From Maritalea porphyrae (GTDB lineage Bacteria; Pseudomonadota; Alphaproteobacteria; Rhizobiales; Devosiaceae): a stretch of 64,000 nt of DNA. Every line of letters starts with the position of its first letter. Positions within the stretch are counted from its first letter, which is position 1. The notes under the pieces are model-generated. The model was not told the DNA's origin. It did not search any database and saw only the letters and a program-made list of their open reading frames with translations. Positions 42,799 through 51,361 of the stretch are shown here, in pieces. The stretch is from assembly GCF_027213965.1 (NCBI RefSeq), contig NZ_JAPWGX010000003.1, positions 248,001 to 312,000 on the forward strand, read 5' to 3'. Both the position numbers and the translations under genes were made by a program.

Positions 42799-43959
42799 AT
42801 GAAACGCACAAGATTGCAGCAACTTCGACGCAGGTGGTTTGAAATATTGGAGCCCGCAGCGGGCGGAGATTGGGCATCGCTTATTAGCGATGTTGTTTTA
42901 GTGACATTGATTTTTTTGAACGCCTTGGCATTTGTATTGGGCACCGTTGATGAAATTGTGCAGCAATTCGGCCCACAGCTCGATTTCATTCTATATGCCT
43001 CAGTTGTTGTGTTTTCGGCGGAATATGCCATGCGTGTTTGGGTATGTGTAGAGCACCCATTGCGACGTGATGGACACCCTCTGTGGTCTCGACTTCGCTA
43101 CATGGTGACCCCGTTGGCGCTTGTGGATTTGATCGCTATCTTGCCATTCTATTTCGGACCAGGAAGCGGTATCGATTTGCGGATACTGCGTGTCCTAAGC
43201 ATGTTGCGGTTTTTGCGGATCGCGCGATACTCATCGGCATTTCAGTTGTTCGGTCGAGTTTTATACCGCGAAAGCCGATCGCTACTTGGTGTGCTACTCA
43301 TTTTGACAGCGCTTTTGTTGATTGCAGCATCGGGCATGTATGCCATTGAAGGGAATGTGCAGCCAGAGGCATTTGGTGACATTCCTTCTGCAATGTGGTG
43401 GGCGATGGCGACGTTGACGACCATTGGTTATGGCGATGTTATTCCTGCAACTGCCCTTGGAAAATGGTTCGCCGGCTTGATTATGATTTTTGGTGTTGGG
43501 ATATTCGCATTACCCATCGGCATTCTCTCCAACGGTTTTGCGATGGAGGTCAATCAGCGCAATTTCGTGGTCACTTGGAACATGATTTCAAAAGTAGGCT
43601 TGTTTTCCAAACTCGATGCCAGCGAGATTGCTGAGATTATGGATTTGCTTAAGTCGCGTCATTTGCCAAAAGGCACGACAATTGTGCGCGCGGGTGATGT
43701 GACTGATGCAATGTATTTTGTGGTGACGGGCGAGGTGGTTGTGAAAACAGGTGGTCAAACGCTGCGTTTGGGGGCAGGGGAACACTTTGGCGAAACGGCC
43801 CTTTTGGCGCAGGACCTGAATATGCTTTCGGCAAAGACCGCCACAGCGTGCGATTTGTTAGAGTTGGACGCGCATGATTTCAATTACTTGTTGACACAAA
43901 ACACCCATTTACAGGCTGACTTTAAAGCGATTGCAGACGAGCGATTAAAGACCAAATAG
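42799..43959 (+). CDS. Voltage-sensor K+ channel with cyclic nucleotide-binding domain
   Basis: Six-helix inner-membrane potassium channel. The start ATG at 42799 follows AAAGGTTCTTTGTCA; an ATG at 42772 is the alternative. The S4 segment at about residues 128-145 (RILRVLSMLRFLRIAR) carries regular Arg. The selectivity filter is TLTTIGYGDV (about 206-214). The last 120 residues are a cNMP-binding domain, with the phosphate-binding cassette HFGETALLAQDLNMLSAKTA in place of the consensus GE..LL..RSA. The missing Arg may mean weak or no cAMP binding. It resembles bacterial MloK1/HCN-type channels. Confidence 0.88.
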   Translation: MKRTRLQQLRRRWFEILEPAAGGDWASLISDVVLVTLIFLNALAFVLGTVDEIVQQFGPQLDFILYASVVVFSAEYAMRVWVCVEHPLRRDGHPLWSRLRYMVTPLALVDLIAILPFYFGPGSGIDLRILRVLSMLRFLRIARYSSAFQLFGRVLYRESRSLLGVLLILTALLLIAASGMYAIEGNVQPEAFGDIPSAMWWAMATLTTIGYGDVIPATALGKWFAGLIMIFGVGIFALPIGILSNGFAMEVNQRNFVVTWNMISKVGLFSKLDASEIAEIMDLLKSRHLPKGTTIVRAGDVTDAMYFVVTGEVVVKTGGQTLRLGAGEHFGETALLAQDLNMLSAKTATACDLLELDAHDFNYLLTQNTHLQADFKAIADERLKTK

Positions 43960-43967
43960 CATTGTGA

Positions 43968-44459
43968 TCATTCAACTTCTCTGTGTTCTTTCAAAATGTA
44001 TGGCGTGTTTTTCTTCCCGGTATTTGAGTCAGATGTATGCTGGCGATACAATTGGAAATGTGCGGGGAAAAGATCTCCCTGGACCGCGGACGCCGTGAAA
44101 ATGTGACGGGTGTTTTCTGGTGTACGGGCAAACCAATCCGGATTGTCGAATGTGCCCCCAAATACCCCGACAACTTCTGGAAACCGTGCAAAGGTCTGGA
44201 ACAGTTTGGTGCCGCAGTTGCCACAAAAGTTAATCCACAATGCTTGATCACTCATGTCCGAGATATGCTCGTATACGGTTGTAGCGCCTTCAGTAACGGA
44301 GACACTTTCTTTCATAAAGATAGGTTCTAAAAGGTAGGCGGAACCCGTGGACCTTTGACACATTTTGCAGTGGCAGATTGTGGTGTGGATCGGCTCACTT
44401 GTGACGCTGTATACAATTCCGCCACACAAGCAACGCCCATTTTGGCTAAGATTTGACAT
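43968..44459 (-). CDS. GFA-family zinc protein 1
   Basis: Member of the GFA/CENP-V family, often named glutathione-dependent formaldehyde-activating enzymes, though most have no proven activity. The ATG at 44459 follows AGGATTCAAAA. Zinc Cys motifs are GRCLCGGIVY, CHCKMCQRSTG and INFCGNCGTKLF. It has about 163 residues. Two more family members lie at 48105-48934. It is convergent with the channel gene. Confidence 0.85.
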   Translation of the reverse strand: MSNLSQNGRCLCGGIVYSVTSEPIHTTICHCKMCQRSTGSAYLLEPIFMKESVSVTEGATTVYEHISDMSDQALWINFCGNCGTKLFQTFARFPEVVGVFGGTFDNPDWFARTPENTRHIFTASAVQGDLFPAHFQLYRQHTSDSNTGKKNTPYILKEHREVE

Positions 44460-44493
44460 TTTTGAATCCTGAGCATTTGTCCCCAATATTGCA

Positions 44494-44528
44494 CAAAAAA
44501 ACCGCCCACACTAGCGTGTGAGCGGTTG
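44494..44528 (-). terminator. Terminator of icd
   Basis: AACCGCCCACAC (44500-44511) and GTGTGAGCGGTT (44516-44527) pair with one mismatch around a TAGC loop. A run of six T follows on the minus strand. It lies 30 bp after the icd stop. Confidence 0.85.
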
Positions 44529-44556
44529 TCTTTTTGCCTTACAAAGCGGAGTGGCG

Positions 44557-45768
44557 CTATGCCATCGCTTTTTGCAAGTTCTTGTCGATTGCTTCAAGGA
44601 AGCCAATTGTTGAAAGCCATTCCTGGTCTGGCCCAACAAGTAGAGCCAAGTCTTTGGTCATGCCGCCGCTTTCAATTGTGTTGATCACAGTCTCTTCAAG
44701 CGTTGAAGCGAACTTTGCCAACTCGGCATTGTCATCCAGCTTCGCACGGTGGGCCAAGCCACGTGTCCAAGCAAAGATTGAAGCCGTTGAATTCGTTGAA
44801 GTTGCTTCACCTTTTTGGTGCTGACGGTAGTGACGTGTCACTGTGCCGTGTGCAGCTTCTGATTCAACAGTTTTTCCGTCTGGTGACATCAATACTGACG
44901 TCATTAGACCCAAAGAACCAAAGCCCTGTGCAACAATGTCAGACTGTACGTCGCCATCATAGTTTTTACAGGCCCAAACATAACCACCAGACCATTTAAG
45001 GGCTGAAGCAACCATGTCGTCGATCAAGCGGTGTTCGTACCAGATTTTCTTTTCAGCATATGCATCAGCAAATTCAGCGTCAAAAACTTCTTGGAACAGG
45101 TCTTTGAAGCGGCCATCATAGGCTTTCAAGATTGTGTTCTTTGTTGAAAGGTAACAAGGTACGCCACGGTTCAACGCGTAGTTCATTGATGCGCGTGCGA
45201 AGTCTTTAATTGAGTCGTCCAAGTTATACATCGCCATTGCAACGCCTGAACTTGGTGCGTCAAACACTTCATGTTCAATTTCGGCCCCATCTTCGCCAAC
45301 AAACTTGATTGTAAGCTTGCCTTTGCCTGGGAATTTGAAATCTGTTGCGCGGTATTGATCACCAAAAGCGTGACGGCCGACGATGATTGGCTGGGTCCAG
45401 CCTGGAACCAAACGTGGAACGTTGCGGCAAATGATTGGTTCGCGGAAGATAACGCCACCAAGAATGTTGCGGATTGTGCCGTTTGGTGAGCGGTACATGC
45501 GCTTCAAACCAAACTCTTCAACGCGGTCTTCGTCTGGCGTAATTGTTGCGCATTTTACGCCAACGCCGTGTTTCTTGATCGCATTCGCCGCATCTACTGT
45601 GATCTGATCGTCTGTAGCGTCACGTGCTTCAATGCCAAGATCGTAATAGTGTAGATCCACATCGAGATAAGGGTGGATGAGTTTGTCTTTAATGAACTGC
45701 CAGATGATCCGTGTCATCTCATCGCCGTCGAGTTCGACGATTGGGTTCGCTACCTTGATTTTGCTCAT
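44557..45768 (-). CDS. icd: NADP-dependent isocitrate dehydrogenase
   Basis: Oxidative decarboxylation of isocitrate in the TCA cycle. The 403 residues match the eukaryote-like homodimeric class found in rhizobia: [20 protein letters not shown] at the N-terminus, the substrate site [15 protein letters not shown], and [17 protein letters not shown]. The [20 protein letters not shown] segment carries the metal-binding Asp residues. It has its own terminator, is monocistronic, and is divergent from a marR gene. Confidence 0.96.
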   Translation of the reverse strand: MSKIKVANPIVELDGDEMTRIIWQFIKDKLIHPYLDVDLHYYDLGIEARDATDDQITVDAANAIKKHGVGVKCATITPDEDRVEEFGLKRMYRSPNGTIRNILGGVIFREPIICRNVPRLVPGWTQPIIVGRHAFGDQYRATDFKFPGKGKLTIKFVGEDGAEIEHEVFDAPSSGVAMAMYNLDDSIKDFARASMNYALNRGVPCYLSTKNTILKAYDGRFKDLFQEVFDAEFADAYAEKKIWYEHRLIDDMVASALKWSGGYVWACKNYDGDVQSDIVAQGFGSLGLMTSVLMSPDGKTVESEAAHGTVTRHYRQHQKGEATSTNSTASIFAWTRGLAHRAKLDDNAELAKFASTLEETVINTIESGGMTKDLALLVGPDQEWLSTIGFLEAIDKNLQKAMA

Positions 45769-45917
45769 GGGATACTCCGCATAGCTTGGTTGAATGGGGA
45801 GGCCTGTTTGTGGGCGACAGGCATTCGAGTTGCCCTATAGCACTGTAATTAAGAAACGCAAAGTGCTGGGGTCAATTTGCTGCCATTGGCTTGTGCAGAA
45901 ACAATAAGTCTTGACAT

Positions 45918-45931
45918 TGTGTAGATACACA
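45918..45931 (+). promoter_or_regulatory. Operator palindrome upstream of marR (fabF-linked)
   Basis: TGTGTA-GA-TACACA is a 6-bp inverted repeat just after a TTGACA at 45911-45916, in the promoter of marR. A near-identical palindrome lies before the following FabF-like gene (46417-46430), so the regulator probably binds both. Confidence 0.72.
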
Positions 45932-45944
45932 GTAGTTTTCACAC

Positions 45945-46382
45945 ATGGAGTCAGAGATCGAAAAATGTCTGTTGCGTAACACGCGTGCCGCCGCCCGGGT
46001 GATGACGCGTCGCTTTGCCGAACACATGCGTGAGTTTAATGTTTCCACGGAGCAATTCTCTTTGCTCGCGTCACTCGTTGGGACCGATCACAACTCCGTA
46101 TCTGCTTTGGCAGAGTTTCTGGCGATTGAGCGAACAACCCTGACCAGAAACCTAGCGCTGCTGGAAAAAAAGCAATTGGTAAAACTTGTTCCTGCGCGGA
46201 AGGGGAATGCCCGCACCGTTGAGCTTACCCCGGCTGGGCGACAACTTATGGTGGATATGACGCCTGCATGGCGGCAAGCGCAGAGCATGGCGTTCAAACA
46301 AGTTTCAAAAGATGAAGTTGACCAGGCGCTAGATGTTTTGCGCCGCATCACAGCGGAACTAACCCGAAGCGAGAAGTTTTGA
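45945..46382 (+). CDS. MarR-family transcriptional regulator
   Basis: Winged-helix regulator of 145 residues. The core SVSALAEFLAIERTTLTRNL with ALLEKKQLVKLVPARKGNAR is the MarR recognition helix and wing. The N-terminus CLLRNTRAAARVMTRRFAEH is the dimerisation helix. Its promoter and that of the downstream FabF-like gene share a TGTGTA..TACACA palindrome. Autoregulation and control of the FabF-like gene are therefore likely. The ligand is unknown and might be a fatty acyl compound. Confidence 0.87.
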   Translation: MESEIEKCLLRNTRAAARVMTRRFAEHMREFNVSTEQFSLLASLVGTDHNSVSALAEFLAIERTTLTRNLALLEKKQLVKLVPARKGNARTVELTPAGRQLMVDMTPAWRQAQSMAFKQVSKDEVDQALDVLRRITAELTRSEKF

Positions 46383-46416
46383 ACAAAGGTGTGGGGCTCA
46401 GTCTTGGCTTTATTGC

Positions 46417-46430
46417 TGTGTATATACACG
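46417..46430 (+). promoter_or_regulatory. Operator palindrome upstream of the FabF-like gene
   Basis: TGTGTATATACACG contains the perfect 12-bp palindrome GTGTATATACAC. It lies 55 bp before the FabF-like ATG and matches the marR promoter palindrome at 45918-45931. Confidence 0.72.
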
Positions 46431-46484
46431 TTAATTGAAATGAATCCCTCGCAATTGAGAGATAAATGAGACGGAAAGAACCTG

Positions 46485-47765
46485 ATGATGTTGAATTCAA
46501 AGAACGATCCGATTGTTGTTACAGGAATGGGGGCGGTCAGCCCGCTTGGTGTTGGTGTAGACGTGAATTGGCGGCGGTTGCTTGCGGGCAAAAGTGGTAT
46601 TGTGCGGCATGATCGGTTCGATACATCTGAGTTCGGTGCAAAGATTGCTGGAATTGTGCCAGCAAAATCTGACGATGAGTTTGGCTTTGCAGCAGAGGAT
46701 CACATCTCTCCAAAAGATATCAAGAAGATGGATTTGTTCATCCAGTACGGGGTTGCAGCCGCAAACGAGGCGCTGGCACAAGCGGGCTGGGCACCTGAGA
46801 CGGACGAAGACAAAGTGCGAAGCGCCACAATTATTGGGACTGGCGTAGGCGGTTTTCCGGCTATGACTGCTGCGACACGCACCATTGACGCACGTGGTCC
46901 CCGTCGATTGTCACCATTTGTGGTGCCCTCGTTTTTGGCCAATTTGGCGGCAGGACATATCTCCATATTGCATCAACTTAAGGGGCCAGTTGGGGCGCCA
47001 GTGACAGCTTGTGCTGCGTCTGCACAAGCAATTGGTGATGGTATGCGCATAATACTGAGTGGTGAGGCAGATGTTGCGATTTGTGGTGGAGCAGAGGCCT
47101 GTGTTGACCCTGTTTCGATTGGTGGGTTTGGCGCAGCAAGAGCGCTGGCGATAGATTTTAACGACACACCCGCAGCGGCGTCGCGCCCTTTCGACAAGAA
47201 TCATGCAGGCTTTGTTTTGTCTGAGGGGGCCGCGGTGTTGGTATTGGAGCGGTTAAGCCATGCCCAAAAGCGCGGTGCAACACCGTTGGCGATAATTTCG
47301 GGCTATGGCACGTCGGGGGATGCTTTTCACTTAACCGCCTCTGCGCCTGACGGCGAAGGAGGACAACGTGCCATGAAGCAAGCACTGCGCATGGCGCAGT
47401 TGGAGCCAAAAGACATTAGCTATATTAACGCCCATAGCACCTCGACCCCCGTTGGGGATTCTGCGGAAATTGCCGGCATTTCTGCAGTATTTGAAAGTAG
47501 AGGTAAAGACTTGCCCGTTACCTCTACAAAGTCTTCAGTTGGACACTTGCTTGGCGCTGCAGGTGCAATTGAGGCCATCTATTCAATCTTGGCAATGCGC
47601 AATAAGATAGTGCCGGCGGGATTGAATATCGAAGACCCTACGCCAGAAGCGGATAAATATGAACTTGCACCCAACGCGTCCAAGGAGTGGGATATCAAGC
47701 ATGTCCTGTCCAACGGTTTTGGGTTCGGCGGTGTGAATGCAAGTTTAATATTCAGCGAAATCTGA
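46485..47765 (+). CDS. FabF-like beta-ketoacyl-ACP synthase
   Basis: Condensing enzyme adding malonyl-ACP to an acyl-ACP. The catalytic triad of the KAS II type is present: Cys176 in VTACAASAQAIG, His317 in NAHSTSTPVGD and His354 in SSVGHLLGAAG. The 426 residues are normal for FabF. The N-terminus is NDPIVVTGMGAVSPLGVGVD. It stands outside any fab cluster and has no acyl carrier protein gene beside it, so it is probably a second FabF (for example FabF2 or a specialised acyl chain enzyme) controlled by the adjacent MarR. Confidence 0.88.
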   Translation: MMLNSKNDPIVVTGMGAVSPLGVGVDVNWRRLLAGKSGIVRHDRFDTSEFGAKIAGIVPAKSDDEFGFAAEDHISPKDIKKMDLFIQYGVAAANEALAQAGWAPETDEDKVRSATIIGTGVGGFPAMTAATRTIDARGPRRLSPFVVPSFLANLAAGHISILHQLKGPVGAPVTACAASAQAIGDGMRIILSGEADVAICGGAEACVDPVSIGGFGAARALAIDFNDTPAAASRPFDKNHAGFVLSEGAAVLVLERLSHAQKRGATPLAIISGYGTSGDAFHLTASAPDGEGGQRAMKQALRMAQLEPKDISYINAHSTSTPVGDSAEIAGISAVFESRGKDLPVTSTKSSVGHLLGAAGAIEAIYSILAMRNKIVPAGLNIEDPTPEADKYELAPNASKEWDIKHVLSNGFGFGGVNASLIFSEI

Positions 47766-47769
47766 TTGC

Positions 47770-48105
47770 TTATTTTGCCGGCAATGCCCCAACAAATTCA
47801 GTGGCTAGGGCTATCCAGGTTGCTAAGGCTTCGTCATCAACCAACTTGTCAGGGTGAATGTGGATAAAACCCTTCATGGTTTTGCCGGTAAAATCCATTA
47901 CGCTTGCACCAGGTCGGGAAAGGGCCTCTTCATATAGATCTGGTCCAACACGTGCCATCAGTGTGCCATCTTTGTGCGGCCCAACCAGCATGTTTCCATT
48001 AAGCATGAACGCGATGCCGCCAAACATTTTCTTTTCGGTGATGTTGGGATCATCGCCGATGAGTTGGCGAATACGGTCGGCAAGAGCTTCGCGTTCTTCA
48101 GTCAT
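47770..48105 (-). CDS. TfoX N-terminal domain protein
   Basis: Small cytoplasmic protein of 111 residues resembling the N-terminal half of TfoX/Sxy. The pattern ITEKKMFGGIAFMLNGNMLV is the family signature. A full competence TfoX would also have a C-terminal helix-hairpin domain, absent here, so a role in competence should not be assumed. The ATG at 48105 overlaps the stop of the preceding GFA gene (TAATG), so it is translationally coupled to it. Confidence 0.8.
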   Translation of the reverse strand: MTEEREALADRIRQLIGDDPNITEKKMFGGIAFMLNGNMLVGPHKDGTLMARVGPDLYEEALSRPGASVMDFTGKTMKGFIHIHPDKLVDDEALATWIALATEFVGALPAK

Positions 48106-48503
48106 TACATAAACTCGTGTTTTTCTATTGTGTCGTCCACAGGGTCCCATTTTGGACGCTGAGAGTAATATAAGATGACTTCAGGCTTGAACCAATCAGA
48201 CTCGTCGAATGCGCCGACGGAAACACCAATTGCGCCTGGTGCACGGGTATTTTCTGCGAATAGGCGAGAACCACACTCGGGGCAGAAGTGTCTGGTTCTT
48301 GTGTTGCCCGCGTCAGAGATTGACTTGTGGGTTTTTGTCGTGCCGGAAATTTTGACATCTTCGCGCCGGAAAAAGGCGTGAACCACGTGGCCTGTGCCGG
48401 TTAAGCGGCGGCAGGCTTCGCAATGGCATTGGGCCATGCGGACCGGCTCTGCATCTACTTCAAACGTTACTGCACCGCAGTGACATTGGCCGGTTTTTGT
48501 CAT
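48105..48503 (-). CDS. GFA-family zinc protein 2
   Basis: GFA/CENP-V family zinc protein of 132 residues. The ATG at 48503 follows AAAGGTTTATTGA; the frame is open much further upstream but overlaps the next GFA gene. Cys motifs are GQCHCGAVTFEV, CHCEACRRLTGTG and FCPECGSRLF. It lies 14 bp after the third GFA gene and is coupled to tfoX-N. A function in C1 or aldehyde chemistry is only the family name, not evidence. Confidence 0.87.
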   Translation of the reverse strand: MTKTGQCHCGAVTFEVDAEPVRMAQCHCEACRRLTGTGHVVHAFFRREDVKISGTTKTHKSISDAGNTRTRHFCPECGSRLFAENTRAPGAIGVSVGAFDESDWFKPEVILYYSQRPKWDPVDDTIEKHEFM

Positions 48504-48517
48504 TTCAATAAACCTTT

Positions 48518-48934
48518 CTAACTCTCTTTGTATTTGTGGAACTGTGGCAGTTCCGGATCGATGTGATCCCAAGATAGGTGTGACCGTGAAAAGATGAGTG
48601 ATCTTGGTTTGTATGTTTCTGCGGCATCGCCCAACATGCTGACAGGGAGTAGTTTGTGACCTGGCACGCGAGAGGTCACGCCAAAAACTGGCGTGCCGCA
48701 ATTTGGACAGAAGTTCCTTTGTACCGTTGCGCCGCTATCTGCCGTGACGGAAAAAGACTTGGTTTCGCCAGAAATTTGAGTAGTGTCATCACTAAAGAGA
48801 GCAAGTGCACTATGTCCGGTGCCACTGGCTTTTTGACAATCCTTGCACGCGCACAACATGGTTGTGCGTGGCTCACCTGAAATTTTGACACTGACCGCGC
48901 CACAAGCGCAAAAGGTTTCAACAAAATCGCTCAT
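48518..48934 (-). CDS. GFA-family zinc protein 3
   Basis: GFA/CENP-V family protein of 138 residues, first gene of a GFA-GFA-TfoX operon. Cys motifs are FCACGAVSVKI, CACKDCQKASGTG and NFCPNCGTPVF. The sequence differs strongly from its neighbour, so these are old paralogs rather than a fresh duplication. The ATG at 48934 is the first that fits the family N-terminus. It is divergent from the GNAT gene across 64 bp. Confidence 0.87.
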   Translation of the reverse strand: MSDFVETFCACGAVSVKISGEPRTTMLCACKDCQKASGTGHSALALFSDDTTQISGETKSFSVTADSGATVQRNFCPNCGTPVFGVTSRVPGHKLLPVSMLGDAAETYKPRSLIFSRSHLSWDHIDPELPQFHKYKES

Positions 48935-48998
48935 TTGCTCAGCTTGCCGAGCATTTGCGCCAGATGCAACACTAAATTGAATATTGGATAATTTACGT

Positions 48999-49565
48999 AT
49001 GAATTTGCCGTTTGAATTGCCACTTGAGACCGATCGCCTCGTGTTGCGTTTGCCACGTGCGGATGATGTGGACGCTTTGATGGAGTATAGTGCTGATCCA
49101 GAAGTCTGCCGATATTTGCCATATGAACCACGAGAACGTGATGAGATTGAAAAAACGATGGAACGTCGGTTGGGGTTCACTGAGTTTACTCCTGAGGGTC
49201 ACCCGCTATTCCTTCACGTGGAAATAAAAGAAACGGGGGAAATGATTGGCGAGTTTTTGCTTTTTTCCAGAGATGTTGAAGCACGCCAGGGCGAGATTGG
49301 CTATGTGCTCAATCCTCGGTTCCAAGGTAAAGGGTATGCGTTGGAAGCTGCAACGGCATTGATGGATATTGCGTTTAAGGTAGGTAATTTGCATCGGATC
49401 GAAGCCAAATGCTCTGCGCCAAATCAACCTTCTTATAAGTTGATGGAAAAGCTTGGGATGCGGCGCGAAGCGCACTTTAAAGAACAGGCTTTGTTCAAGG
49501 GTGATTGGGATGAACTGCTGATTTATGCAATTTTGCAACGAGAGTGGCGCGAATTGCACCCTTGA
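48999..49565 (+). CDS. GNAT acetyltransferase (RimJ/RimL type)
   Basis: N-acetyltransferase of 188 residues. The start LETDRLVLRLPRADDVDALM and the acetyl-CoA loop NPRFQGKGYALEAATALMDI (Q/RxxGxG/A pattern) are clear, followed by HRIEAKCSAPNQPSYKLMEK with LGMRREAHF. The substrate may be a protein N-terminus or a small amine. The ATG at 48999 has no strong ribosome site. A TTG at 48984 in frame is less likely. Confidence 0.85.
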   Translation: MNLPFELPLETDRLVLRLPRADDVDALMEYSADPEVCRYLPYEPRERDEIEKTMERRLGFTEFTPEGHPLFLHVEIKETGEMIGEFLLFSRDVEARQGEIGYVLNPRFQGKGYALEAATALMDIAFKVGNLHRIEAKCSAPNQPSYKLMEKLGMRREAHFKEQALFKGDWDELLIYAILQREWRELHP

Positions 49566-49615
49566 TCTTTTGCGATGATTGGCCCATTCATCGCCACCAA
49601 CTGATGGAGCGATGA

Positions 49616-50431
49616 ATGGCAGGTACTGACAGCACTAAGGGACTGGAGCTAAAACCGGGCCCTGCAGTTATTTTATGCGAACCGCAGCTGGGCGAAAACA
49701 TCGGTACGGCTGCCCGCGCTATGGCAAACTTTGGTTTGTGGGATTTGCGTTTGGTCAACCCCCGTGATGGTTGGCCGAGCGAAAAAGCACGCTCTGCCGC
49801 AGCAAAAGCGAACCATGTGATTGATCGCGTTCAGGTTTTTGAGACGGTTGAAGAAGCAATTGCGGATTTGACCCGGTGCTATGCCACAACGGCGCGTTCG
49901 CGTGACATGTATAAACCCGTCATTGGGCCTGATGTTGCGGCGGACGAGATGGTTGGGCCGATCAAGAGTGGCGGAAAAGTGGGCATATTGTTTGGTCGGG
50001 AGCGTTGGGGGCTGAATAATGACGAGGTAGCACTGTGCGATAAAATCGTCACTTTGCCGGTGGAGCCTGCGTTTGCCTCGCTCAATATTGCACAAGCTGT
50101 TCTTGTGCTGGCCTATGAATGGCGTCGAGCATTTAATGGCGCCGGCGATTTGCCGTTTGATGGCCCCGCTGAAGAACCTGCGACCCGTGAAGATTTGGTT
50201 GGCTTGATGCTTCACCTCGAAGAAGCGCTGGATCGGGTTAACTTCTTCAAAACACCGGGCAAGCGTCCTTCAATGGTGGCGAATATGCGGGCCATGTTTG
50301 CGCGCGCCCAAATGAATATTCAGGAAGTGCGCACTTTTCGTGGTGTTGTGGCAGCGTTGGACCGCCGACACGAAAGGCCAAACCCATTGCGCGATCAATC
50401 TAAGTACAAACAAAAAAAGGACGCCGAATAG
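49616..50431 (+). CDS. trmJ: tRNA 2'-O-methyltransferase, TrmJ type
   Basis: SPOUT-class methyltransferase that modifies position 32 of tRNAs. The 271 residues show PAVILCEPQLGENIGTAARA, LRLVNPRDGWPSEKARSAA, the knot motif GILFGRERWGLNNDEVALCD and the SAM-binding LPVEPAFASLNIAQAVLVLA. The C-terminal extension is typical for TrmJ. The last codons also form a terminator hairpin that faces the convergent ABC operon. Confidence 0.92.
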   Translation: MAGTDSTKGLELKPGPAVILCEPQLGENIGTAARAMANFGLWDLRLVNPRDGWPSEKARSAAAKANHVIDRVQVFETVEEAIADLTRCYATTARSRDMYKPVIGPDVAADEMVGPIKSGGKVGILFGRERWGLNNDEVALCDKIVTLPVEPAFASLNIAQAVLVLAYEWRRAFNGAGDLPFDGPAEEPATREDLVGLMLHLEEALDRVNFFKTPGKRPSMVANMRAMFARAQMNIQEVRTFRGVVAALDRRHERPNPLRDQSKYKQKKDAE

Positions 50432-50437
50432 GCGTCC
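50412..50437 (-). terminator. Terminator of the gntR-ABC operon, inside the trmJ end
   Basis: GGACGCC (50419-50425) pairs with GGCGTCC (50431-50437). A run of seven T follows on the minus strand, so it serves the ABC permease operon ending at 50465. The hairpin overlaps the last codons and stop of trmJ on the other strand. Confidence 0.8.
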
Positions 50438-50464
50438 CTTCATTTCTCTGGTTGAACTCTTCGT

Positions 50465-51361
50465 TCAGGCGTCAATTAGGCGGCGGCGATATTCGCTCGC
50501 AAGGTAAACAAATCCCCCAAGCATAAGCACACCAATACCCATATGCAGCCAATCCGTTTGAGAGATGGCAAAGGTGATCAGTTCCCATGCCGATGTTGCG
50601 CCTGGCTGCATGATCCAGACTTCTGGATCAAACTCCATCGTGTCTTCTCCAGACATTTCCAACCGAAACATGATGAACTCTAAGATTTTGCTCTCATATG
50701 CAAGGTCGCGGATGTTGATCACACGTTCGAGCAATACCGCTACGGCTGGAATAACAAAGAAGAGGGGGATGCTCCAACGTTTGAACAATGTGCCCAAAAA
50801 TGCGGCCCAGCCAAAAATTGGGGCGTACCATAGCAAAGAGATCAAGACATAGCAGGCACCTGCAATGGTTATTTGCATGTAGCTATTGATAAATTCAAGG
50901 ATTGTGGGGGCATTGTAAAAAACAACAATCAAACCAATAACATTTGCAAACAAATAAGCGATGACGCCGGTGATCATCACCCAGAGGCCGATGGCCAATG
51001 GGAATATCGTATAGCCAGCGAGTACTTTTGAACCGAGAATTTCCAAATCACTTTTAGGCATAGACTTCCAAAACAGCAGAGAATTGCTCCGCCGATCTGC
51101 GTGAAACGCGTCGGAAAAATAGAACAACAGTGCGATGATCATATAGATGCCCCAGAGCAAAAAGGTAGCCATATAAGCCGCTTCGAAGAATTTTACGCTG
51201 CCGGGCATGCCTTCCACGTCTGCAGCTATTTCTGGCTGATTCATTAAAATCGCTAGCGATAGCACAACTGTGACCACGAGGGTTATGACGGCGGGAGCGA
51301 TCAAAAATGCTCCTCTATGTTCAATGAATTCTCGTTTGACGAGCGCGAACCAAGATCTCAT
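50465..51361 (-). CDS. ABC-2 type permease
   Basis: Membrane part of an ABC exporter, 298 residues and about six hydrophobic helices (for example GAFLIAPAVITLVVTVVLSL and TFLLWGIYMIIALLFYFSDA). The pattern FHADRRSNSLLFWKSMPKSD is typical of ABC-2 permeases of YtrA-type operons. Its ATG overlaps the stop of the ATPase gene by 4 bp. The substrate is unknown; such systems are often induced by cell-wall antibiotics. Confidence 0.82.
   Translation of the reverse strand: MRSWFALVKREFIEHRGAFLIAPAVITLVVTVVLSLAILMNQPEIAADVEGMPGSVKFFEAAYMATFLLWGIYMIIALLFYFSDAFHADRRSNSLLFWKSMPKSDLEILGSKVLAGYTIFPLAIGLWVMITGVIAYLFANVIGLIVVFYNAPTILEFINSYMQITIAGACYVLISLLWYAPIFGWAAFLGTLFKRWSIPLFFVIPAVAVLLERVINIRDLAYESKILEFIMFRLEMSGEDTMEFDPEVWIMQPGATSAWELITFAISQTDWLHMGIGVLMLGGFVYLASEYRRRLIDA

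Noticed and set aside
47770-48105. Competence regulator Sxy/TfoX
   Set aside because: Only the N-terminal domain is present, and the gene is coupled to a GFA gene with no competence genes nearby.
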